Shown: positions 17,556 to 25,800 of the stretch, in pieces
Layout of the letters: each line of letters begins with the position of its first letter
How positions within the stretch are numbered: the first letter of the stretch is position 1
Assembly: GCF_039962115.1 (NCBI RefSeq)
Contig: NZ_JAMPKJ010000062.1
Span: 1 to 34,270 of the forward strand
DNA length: 34,270 bases
From: Funiculus sociatus GB2-C1
GTDB lineage: Bacteria > Cyanobacteriota > Cyanobacteriia > Cyanobacteriales > FACHB-T130
Direction of reading: 5' to 3'
Notes under the pieces: generated by a model
The model's database searches: none
Told to the model about the DNA's origin: nothing
The model's input: the letters and a program-made list of their open reading frames with translations, nothing else
Position numbers and translations under genes: made by a program

Positions 17556-20500
17556 ATGAAACTGGTAGCAAAAAGAATAAAATGGTTGCTGGTAATATTG
17601 CCTTTTGTGGGAGTTATAAGAATAAAACAAGCGATCGCGCAACCCATTGTCCCAGCTGCTGATGGCACTGGAACCATTGTCAACGTTGATGGCACTCGAT
17701 TAGACATCAGTGGGGGTAAACTCTCAGGACAAGGAGATAATCTCTTTCACAGCTTTAACCAATTTGATCTAAATTCCGCTCAAACTGCTAACTTTCTCAC
17801 CAACCAAAACATTCAGAATATTTTAGGGCGGGTTGTGGGAGGAGATGCTTCTAGAATTAATGGTTTAATTCAAGTAATCGGCGGCAATTCCAACCTTTAC
17901 CTAATGAATCCCGCAGGCATTATATTTGGCAACAACGCCAAATTAAGCGTGCCTGCTTCTTTCACCGCCACCACTGCCACTAGCATCGGCTTCGGTAACA
18001 ACAATTGGTTTAATGCTATTGGTAACAATAATTATGCAGATTTATCGGGAACTCCCAGCCTTTTTAATCTGAGTGCTACCCAAGCGAGTGCAATAGTCAA
18101 TGGTGGCGACTTGGCGGTAGGACAAAATCAAAACCTCACCTTACTTAGTGGTGTGGTGGTTAATACTGGGCGACTCGCAGCACCAGGCGGCAATATCACC
18201 GTAGCAGCGGTTCCCGGTGGATTAGTGCGGATTGCTCAACCAGGAAATTTACTGAGTATAGAGGTTCCGGCGACTCAAAAAGCGGCAGATTCATCCTTAG
18301 CTCAGATGCTGACGGGTGGAGATATTAGTAACGCCACAGGGCTAAAAGTCAACAGCAACGGTCAGGTGGTACTCGCAGGATCTGGCATTGGGATACCCAC
18401 AGATCCAGGTACAGCGATTGTATCTGGCAATGCAGACGTACAAGGCGACACTGGCGGCAAAGTGCAGGTTTTGGGCGACAAAGTGGGGTTAGTTGGTGCC
18501 AATATCAACGCTTCCGGGAACTCAGGCGGCGGAACGGTGCTAATAGGCGGCGACTATCAAGGTAAAGGGACGGTGCCAAACGCCTCTAGAACTTATGTAA
18601 GTAAAGACTCTACAATTAATGCCGACAGCAAAATCAATGGCAATGGGGGGCGCGTCATCGTTTGGGCAGACGATGCAACAGAATTTCATGGCAACATCAG
18701 CGCCCGTGGCGGCAGCAATTCCGGCGATGGCGGGTTTGTGGAAGTGTCGGGTAAGCAGGGTTTAAGTTTTACAGGGAAGGTGGATACGAGTGCTGATAAA
18801 GGTAGTGCAGGAACCTTGCTACTCGATCCAGTGAATATCAGGGTTACAGATCAAAGTGCGGGGCCGGGAGCGCAAGATGCTCAATTAGCAGATGGTCAAA
18901 TTCTTTTTGGCGACCCTCCGGCTGATTTCATTATCTCGGAAACAGCACTGGAGCAAGCAGTTAACTTTGGCGATGTGATTTTGCAAGCGACTAACAATAT
19001 CACAATTGATAATCTTACGACTGACGGCGTTCTGGAATTTGGCTTTGGGCAGGCTACATCAATTACTTTTCTTGCCGATGCCGATCTAGATGGTGTGGGT
19101 TCGTTTGTAATGAATTCAGCAAACACCATCAATAGTAATGGGGCAAATTTATCAATTACAGGAGCAAGCCTGACTTTAGGAAATATCCAAACAGGTGCGG
19201 GGGATCTTCAACTCACCAGTCGCAACGGCGCGATCGCTACTGGCACTCTCGACACCACTTCTTTCTACGGTGGTTTTGGTGGTAGCGTTCTCATTAATGC
19301 TACTAACGGCAACATTCTTATAGATGATGTCACAACAGAAGGTGGGGAAATTTCAATCACCAACAACAACGGCGGGATCGAGACTGGCATATTAGATTCC
19401 ACTACTGGCTTTGAGGACGCTCCTATTACCATTACGGCTACCAACGGCGACATTACTACAGATGACATCCAAGGTGGGCCAATTTCAATCATCAACAACA
19501 GCGGCGCGATCACCACAGGCACTCTCGACACTTCTGGTTTTTATGGTAATCCTGGCAATGTTCTCCTCAATGCCACCAGCGGCAACATTACTACAGATGA
19601 CATTATTACTTCTGGTAGTCCTGGCAATGGTGGAGATGTAATTATTAATGCCACAAACAGCAATATTCTTACAGGCAACATTAATGCTTTTGGTGGAAAT
19701 GGTGATGGTGGAAACGTAAATATTGATGCCACCAACGGCAACATTCTTACAGGCAACATTACTACCTCTGGCGATAGGGATACCAGTGGTGTAGTGAGCT
19801 TAACTGCTACAGGGAATACTGCTACTGGCAATATAGAAACTGGGGCTATCGATACCTCAATAACAGGTTTTGATATCACAGGTGGCGCTGTAACTTTAGA
19901 TGCGGGAAACAATGTTAGGTTTACAACCATAAACACCCAAGCTACAGATGTAGATGGTGGAGATACTATAGGTGGAGATGTAATCATCACGGCTTCCGGA
20001 GTTGTTCAAGGAACCGGACTACTCAACAGCGGTGCTACCATTCAGACTCAAGGATTTAGCCAATTTGCTCCGGACTCAGCTCAAGGCGGATCTGTGGCAA
20101 TTCAACACAATGGAGGGCGAGATAATTTTAGATTTATCGTCGGTGATGCGACGAATAACGGTACAGCAGGCTCTATTGATACGGGTGGAAGTATTGGGAA
20201 CGGTCAGATAATTTCTCCGACACAAACCATTCCGAATGTCAATACTTTAATTCCCAATGACAACACCTTTGATGTCGGCGATCCCACCGTCAATGGTATC
20301 AGAATCACCTTCATCAACCAAGCACCAACAATAACAGCAAATTCCCTGCTACCAGATGTGCAACAAAATCAGTCAATTACCTTCACATTGGCAGATTTAA
20401 CTACAGGAGTGAACGATACAAATAATGACTTCACCTCAGTACGTCTGGATGCAATTAATGGGGGAACGCTAACAAGACAAGATGGCACGCCAATTGTCCC

Positions 20501-22094
20501 TGGCACGGTTTTGTCTGTTAACGACGTTTTAGTTTACACGCCGCCAGCAGGGGTTATTGGTCAGATTAATGCTTTGACGATTAGCGCCAGCGATCGCGTT
20601 TCCTTCTCCGCACCGCTACAGCTTTCCATCAATGTTTCTCCGCCACCACCGCCACCAACACCTGTACCAACCCCTGTACCAACACCTGTACCAACCCCTA
20701 TACCAACTCCTATACCAACTCCTATACCAACACCTGTACCAACTCCTATACCAACACCAAGGCGACTGTCTAGAGATTTATCACCACCCCAGGAACAACC
20801 CCTTACCCAACTACAACCGATTATTCAACTTGTCTCTGTTGAAATTGACCCGTTTTTTGCACAAGTTGACCAGGGTTTCACGCTGCAATTTCAGCAATAT
20901 TTGGGAGCAATTGCCGATACTCAGCTGGCCAGCTTAGACGAGGCGCGGGAAATTACTGCCGAAATTGAGAAATCCACAGGCATTAAACCTGCCCTAGTTT
21001 ATGTAACTTTTGTACCCCAGGCAGTTGCAACAACGGGGACAGAAAATCCCCGGTCACAGGATAGCGACCAACTGGAAATCTTGATTGTGACAGCCAAGAA
21101 ACCACCAATTCGCCGGAGGATAGCAGGAGCAACGCGAGGTAAAGTTCTCAAATTCGCCCAAGAATTTCGGGGTGAACTGACCAAACCTATGAGAACGCGA
21201 GGCTACCTGAAATCTGGCCAGCAACTCTATCAGTGGCTGATCGCACCTTTGGAAGGAGATTTAAGCGATCGCAAAATAAATAATCTCGTATTTCTCATGG
21301 ATGCCGGGTTGCGGAGCCTACCTGTCGCCGCCCTCCACGATGGTAAAGGATTTCTGATAGAAAAATACAGCGTCGGCTTGATGCCCAGTCTTAGTCTCAC
21401 CGATACTCGTTACCGCGACATCAAAAATTCCCAAGTTTTGGCAATGGGTGCTGCCAAATTTACCACGCAAAACCCCTTACCAGCAGTTCCAGCAGAATTA
21501 TCCATCATCGCTGATACTCTGTGGTCAGGCAAATTTTTCCTGAACGAAGCTTTCACCCTAAATAATCTCAAGGCACAGCGCCAAAAACAACCCTTCGGAA
21601 TTGTACACTTAGGCACTCACGCAGAATTTAAACCAGGCGCTCCCAGCAACTCCTACATCCAGCTTTGGGACACTCAGCTGCGATTAGACCAGATGCGGCA
21701 GCTCGGCTGGAACGATCCCCCAGTAGAATTATTAGTGCTAAGCGCCTGTCGTACAGCTTTGGGAGATGAACAAGCAGAGTTAGGTTTTGCCGGATTAGCA
21801 GTGCAAGCTGGAGTGAAATCAGCGCTGGCTTCTTTATGGTACGTGTCAGATGAAGGTACTTTGGGGCTGATGAGTAACTTTTATGAGGAATTGAAAAAAG
21901 CCCCGATTAAAGCAGAAGCGCTACGTAGGACTCAGCTGGCAATGCTCAAAGGGCAAGTACGCCTTGAGGGTGGTCAAATCCGCACTTCTAATGGCTACTT
22001 CCCCTTGCCAACGTCTCTTGTTTCTAGGGGAGACGAAAACTTTCAGCATCCCTACTACTGGGCAGCTTTTACAATGATTGGCAACCCTTGGTAG
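17556..22094 (+). CDS. Exported haemagglutinin-TPS / CHAT domain protein 1
   Basis: 1512 residues from ATG 17556. A signal peptide (hydrophobic core WLLVILPFVGVI, likely cut after AIA, about residue 28) precedes a two-partner-secretion haemagglutinin domain (about 30-250) with LYLMNPAGIIFG (114-125), the cyanobacterial form of the TPS NPNGI motif. A beta-helix passenger follows, with repeats on the pattern NGNITTDDI (about 480-830). Then come a cadherin-like segment (about 918-1028), a Thr-Pro linker of period four residues (about 1029-1068) and a CHAT domain (about 1135-1508). The CHAT dyad is intact: HLGTHAEF (H1355) and VLSACRTA (C1398), with WYVSDEGT and the end YYWAAFTMIGNPW. CHAT domains are caspase/separase-like cysteine proteases. 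Activity and substrate are unproven. It has a close paralogue 730 bp downstream. No TpsB exporter gene adjoins it. Confidence 0.93.
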   Translation: MKLVAKRIKWLLVILPFVGVIRIKQAIAQPIVPAADGTGTIVNVDGTRLDISGGKLSGQGDNLFHSFNQFDLNSAQTANFLTNQNIQNILGRVVGGDASRINGLIQVIGGNSNLYLMNPAGIIFGNNAKLSVPASFTATTATSIGFGNNNWFNAIGNNNYADLSGTPSLFNLSATQASAIVNGGDLAVGQNQNLTLLSGVVVNTGRLAAPGGNITVAAVPGGLVRIAQPGNLLSIEVPATQKAADSSLAQMLTGGDISNATGLKVNSNGQVVLAGSGIGIPTDPGTAIVSGNADVQGDTGGKVQVLGDKVGLVGANINASGNSGGGTVLIGGDYQGKGTVPNASRTYVSKDSTINADSKINGNGGRVIVWADDATEFHGNISARGGSNSGDGGFVEVSGKQGLSFTGKVDTSADKGSAGTLLLDPVNIRVTDQSAGPGAQDAQLADGQILFGDPPADFIISETALEQAVNFGDVILQATNNITIDNLTTDGVLEFGFGQATSITFLADADLDGVGSFVMNSANTINSNGANLSITGASLTLGNIQTGAGDLQLTSRNGAIATGTLDTTSFYGGFGGSVLINATNGNILIDDVTTEGGEISITNNNGGIETGILDSTTGFEDAPITITATNGDITTDDIQGGPISIINNSGAITTGTLDTSGFYGNPGNVLLNATSGNITTDDIITSGSPGNGGDVIINATNSNILTGNINAFGGNGDGGNVNIDATNGNILTGNITTSGDRDTSGVVSLTATGNTATGNIETGAIDTSITGFDITGGAVTLDAGNNVRFTTINTQATDVDGGDTIGGDVIITASGVVQGTGLLNSGATIQTQGFSQFAPDSAQGGSVAIQHNGGRDNFRFIVGDATNNGTAGSIDTGGSIGNGQIISPTQTIPNVNTLIPNDNTFDVGDPTVNGIRITFINQAPTITANSLLPDVQQNQSITFTLADLTTGVNDTNNDFTSVRLDAINGGTLTRQDGTPIVPGTVLSVNDVLVYTPPAGVIGQINALTISASDRVSFSAPLQLSINVSPPPPPPTPVPTPVPTPVPTPIPTPIPTPIPTPVPTPIPTPRRLSRDLSPPQEQPLTQLQPIIQLVSVEIDPFFAQVDQGFTLQFQQYLGAIADTQLASLDEAREITAEIEKSTGIKPALVYVTFVPQAVATTGTENPRSQDSDQLEILIVTAKKPPIRRRIAGATRGKVLKFAQEFRGELTKPMRTRGYLKSGQQLYQWLIAPLEGDLSDRKINNLVFLMDAGLRSLPVAALHDGKGFLIEKYSVGLMPSLSLTDTRYRDIKNSQVLAMGAAKFTTQNPLPAVPAELSIIADTLWSGKFFLNEAFTLNNLKAQRQKQPFGIVHLGTHAEFKPGAPSNSYIQLWDTQLRLDQMRQLGWNDPPVELLVLSACRTALGDEQAELGFAGLAVQAGVKSALASLWYVSDEGTLGLMSNFYEELKKAPIKAEALRRTQLAMLKGQVRLEGGQIRTSNGYFPLPTSLVSRGDENFQHPYYWAAFTMIGNPW
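20647..20760 (+). repeat. 12-bp tandem repeat coding for a Thr-Pro linker
   Basis: About nine head-to-tail copies of a CCTGTACCAACA-like unit encode TPVP / TPIP. The linker separates the passenger from the CHAT domain of CHAT gene 1. Silent C/T and G/A changes between units show that the array is not brand new. Confidence 0.85.
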
Positions 22095-22595
22095 GGGCGG
22101 GATGGTGTAAATACCAGGCGCTACTCGCGCGATCGCTCTTTCCCCTGGAGGAAGCGATCGCGGTTTGCTAGAATTCTAGCCAATCGAATCTCCGAATTAT
22201 TTGTCTTGAGTGGTGGCGACACTCGGCGCGGTTGAATCACAGAAGTCCCCAATCCCTAGTCAACATCAAACATACGCTCAGGCGCTGGTAGTTCTACCAA
22301 AGGATAGTTGCGCCCAGACTAAAGAGTCAGTATAATCACCCTTGGTACGGATAGCCAAGCAGCCTAAACTCAGCAAGGTGGGAAGTATGATTTTTCCCTA
22401 TCCCTGGTGACAGCGACCTTGAGGATGATTGGCAACCCCCAGATACAGGTCTGGAAGGGGACATCTCTAAAGCAACTTAATTTTAGTAAATACATATTTT
22501 AAAGTTATATCCACTTCCTTTAGGAAATAAATGTCTTCCTAAGTGTATATACCTAAATAAATAAAACTATAGTAACACATCTTATTAAGATTAAT
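22095..22595. other. Spacer after CHAT gene 1
   Basis: No convincing gene. A hairpin with HIP1-containing arms lies at 22128-22162. On the minus strand, around 22255-22315, a short frame reads PLVELPAPERMFDVD before a stop and looks like the end of some protein, but I cannot identify it and no start or body is present; it may be a gene relic. The last 120 bp are AT-rich and could hold the promoter for the downstream ORFs. Confidence 0.5.
22128..22162. terminator. Hairpin with HIP1-containing arms after CHAT gene 1
   Basis: CGCGATCGCT (22128-22137) and AGCGATCGCG (22153-22162) form a 10-bp stem with a 15-nt loop, 34 bases after the stop codon. No T run follows. Position favours a transcript end, but two HIP1 sites near each other would pair by chance. 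Confidence 0.4.
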
Positions 22596-22775
22596 ATGTT
22601 AAAAATATGGTTAGGATACTTTCGCAGGATAGTCTGGAAAACAAGAGAGATAGTATTATCTCTGTGGCAGTTAATTAAAAGTTTACCAGCCATCTACTAC
22701 CTAATAGTGCCAGAAAGACTCGGTGCAATCTTACCAAATTTCTGGTTTCCTGCTACCCGCAAGCCGTTGGGGTAA
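22596..22775 (+). CDS. Hypothetical 59-residue cationic, Trp/aromatic-rich small protein
   Basis: An ATG-to-TAA frame of 59 codons directly before CHAT gene 2, ending 51 bases before its start. The sequence begins MLKIWLGYFRRIVWKTREIV and ends WFPATRKPLG. It contains four Trp, several Tyr/Phe and about nine Lys/Arg against two Glu, arranged so that residues about 5-38 would form an amphipathic or membrane-seeking helix. There is no good Shine-Dalgarno (only AAGA nearby) and I recognise no family. It could be a leader peptide, a membrane-active small protein linked to the CHAT system, or a chance frame in AT-rich DNA. Cotranscription with CHAT gene 2 is likely if it is real. Confidence 0.35.
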   Translation: MLKIWLGYFRRIVWKTREIVLSLWQLIKSLPAIYYLIVPERLGAILPNFWFPATRKPLG

Positions 22776-22826
22776 CAGTTCCAGATTCTGAAACGAGTCG
22801 GGTGTTTCTTTGCAGGAATTAGTAAG

Positions 22827-25800
22827 ATGAAAGTCGGTGTTTGCTCAATCAGCTTTTTGCTGAAAGCCAAAAATCAAGTAGGGAAGGAAACAGGAAAAGG
22901 GCTAAGATACCTAATTTTGCCTTTAGCGTTGAGCTTTTTGCCTGTAAGCAGCCCTATGGGGATAAAATTAGCGATCGCGCAGCCACAACCGATCGTACCT
23001 GATGCGGACACTGGCACCCAAGTCAACACCAATGGCGATCGCTTTGACATCACAGGCGGCAAAGTTTCCAACGATCAAACGAACCTTTTCCACAGCTTTA
23101 CCCAGTTTGGTCTGGATGCGAACCAAATTGCCAATTTTATATCGCTACCAGGAATTCAAAATATATTAGGTCGCGTCACAGGTGGTAACGCTTCCGTAAT
23201 TAACGGGATTATACAGGTAACAAATGGCAACGCCAACCTCTTCCTGATGAACCCAGCAGGAATTGTGTTTGGCTCAGGAGCAAGCCTGAATGTCCCAGCC
23301 AGCTTTACGGCTACCACTGCCACAGGAATAGGCTTTGGTGACAACTGGTTAAGTGCATATGGTAATAATAACTACGCAGCCCTGAATGGGAATCCCAACG
23401 CCTTTGCCTTCACCAACGCTCAGCCTGGTGCGATTGTCAACGCAGGGCAGTTGAGCGTACCACTAGGAAAAGATATAGCCTTACTCGGCGGCACTGTAGT
23501 AAACACGGGAAACCTGCAAGCACCAGAGGGTAATATCACCGTGACAGCCGTACCAGGTAAAAACATGGTACGTCTGAGCCAACCAGGGAATGTACTGAGT
23601 TTAGAAGTTCAACCGCTTCCCCCATCTGTTCCCATCGCCCCATCCCCCTCGGTAGCACCCTCGCTTCCCCAGTTGTTAACTGGAGGTGGTGGGGTTAATG
23701 CCACAGGGCTAACAGTCAATAGCAGTGGTCAAGTGGTGCTAACAGGTTCTAACATTAGCATTCCCACAGAACCAGGAGTAGTGATCGCCTCCGGCAATCT
23801 CAATGTTTCCGGACAAACGGGCGGCAAAGTGCAAATTCTAGGCAACCAAGTTGGGCTGGTAGGTGCAAATATAAACGCCTCTGGCACAAATGGCGGTGGA
23901 AGCGTGTTAATCGGCGGCGACTATCAAGGTAAAGGTACAGTACCAAACGCCGAACGCACCTATATTGATAGCACTTCTACAATTAATGCCAACAGTCTTC
24001 TTAACGGAGATGGTGGGCGTGTCATCGTCTGGGCAGATCAAGCTACAGAGTTTTTTGGCAACATCAGCGCCCGTGGTGGCGATAATTCAGGTAATGGCGG
24101 CTTTGTCGAAGTATCAGGCAAGATAAACCTGAATTTCAAAGGCACAGTCGATACCCAAGCACCGAAAGGTACTATGGGAACCTTGCTACTAGATCCAGTA
24201 GACATCAAAATCAACAGCGGCAGCGGTGACGGTGCGGCGGACGGAACGAACACATTTGCAGGCGATCCTTCCGGCACTACTGCTCGCATACTCTCTGGCG
24301 ACCCCGGACCTACAATCATCTACGAGTCAGAACTAGAGGGTATTTCTGGCAGTACCAACATAAGTCTACAAGCCAGTAACAATATTACAATCGAGAAATT
24401 AACAGATAACGCTTTGACCTTTGATCCTGGCACAGGAAGGATCTCCTTTACGGCGGGTGGAGCTTTTTCTATGGATCGAGGAGACACCATTGTTGCCGAG
24501 GGTAGAACTGTATCAATTTCAGGAGCAACAGGTGTAACCGTTGGAAATATAGATACTTCAGCTAAGAGCCAAGGCAATGCTGGAGGTGTATCTTTGACAT
24601 CCAGCTCCGGCAACATCATCGCCGGGAATATAATCACAAGCGATCAAGGCCCCGGTAATGCAGGTTCTGTAAATTTAACTGCCAGAAGCAACATTAGCGC
24701 AGGCGATATAACAACCGCAGATCAAAGCCAAGGCAATGCTGGTTCAATAACGGTTTTGTCAACTGGCGGCACCATTAACGTCGGCAACTTAGATGCAAGC
24801 GAGCAGGGACCGGGTGATTCGGGTGCTGTGAATCTCACCGCCTCTGGAAACATTACACATAAAACTATAGATCAGTCTGAGCAGGGGCCGGGCGATGCGG
24901 CAGCTTCGGCTAACGTAAGACCAACAACAGGTACTAATACCAATACAGGCAACACGGGCGGCAACACAGGGAACACAGGCGGCAACCAAAACCCACCGCC
25001 TGGTGGGAATACGGGCGGTAATACAGGGAACACGGGCGGTAGCACAGGGAACACAGGCGGCAACCAAAACCCACCGCCTGGTGGGGATACAGGCGGTAAT
25101 ACAGGGAACACGGGCGGTAGCACAGGGAACACAGGCGGCAACCAAAACCCACCGCCTGGTGGGGATACAGGCGGCAATACAGGGAACACGGGCGGTAGCA
25201 CAGGGAACACAGGCGGCAACCAAAACCCACCGGGGGGGAACCAAAACCCGTCGGGCGGAGGCAGCACAGGTGGTGACACAGGTGGCAGTACAGGTGGCAC
25301 GGGCAGCACAGGTGGTGACACAGGTGGTAGCACAGGTGGTAGCACAGGTGGCACGGGCAGCACAGGTGGTGACACAGGTGGTAGCACAGGTGGCACGGGC
25401 AGCACAGGTGGTGACACAGGTGGTAGCACAGGTGGCAGCACAGGTGGCACGGGCAGCACAGGTGGTGACACAGGTGGTAGCACAGGTGGCACGGGCAGCA
25501 CAGGTGGTGACACAGGTGGCACGGGCAACACAGGTGGTAGCACAGGTGGCAACACAGGTGGTGGCACGGGTGCCAGCTCAGGCAACACGGATAGCAGCAC
25601 AGGTGGCACAGGTGGCACGGGCGGCAACCAAGGTAGTGGCAGCACGGGCGGCAACCAAGGTAGTGGCAGCAGTACAGACAGCTCTAATGGCGGCACGGGA
25701 AGCACTGGCGGCACTGGTAGTAACAGTGGTAGCGGTACTGGTGGCACGACTACCAACAAACCAAGCTCTGGAGGTAGCAAAACTGACGCTGGCAGCGATC

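Noticed and set aside
20632-20937. 101-codon frame of Leu-Tyr-Gln-His repeats
   Set aside because: Out-of-frame reading of the 12-bp Thr-Pro linker repeat in CHAT gene 1.
24950-25560. CRISPR array
   Set aside because: Regular repeats are present but they are contiguous, without unique spacers, and lie in frame within a gene.
24872-25780. 302-codon open frame on the minus strand opposite the repeat array of CHAT gene 2
   Set aside because: It is a Pro/Val/Leu-rich shadow of the Gly/Thr repeats (the complement of GGN codons is NCC) and has no start signal. The other long frames in this array are shadows too.
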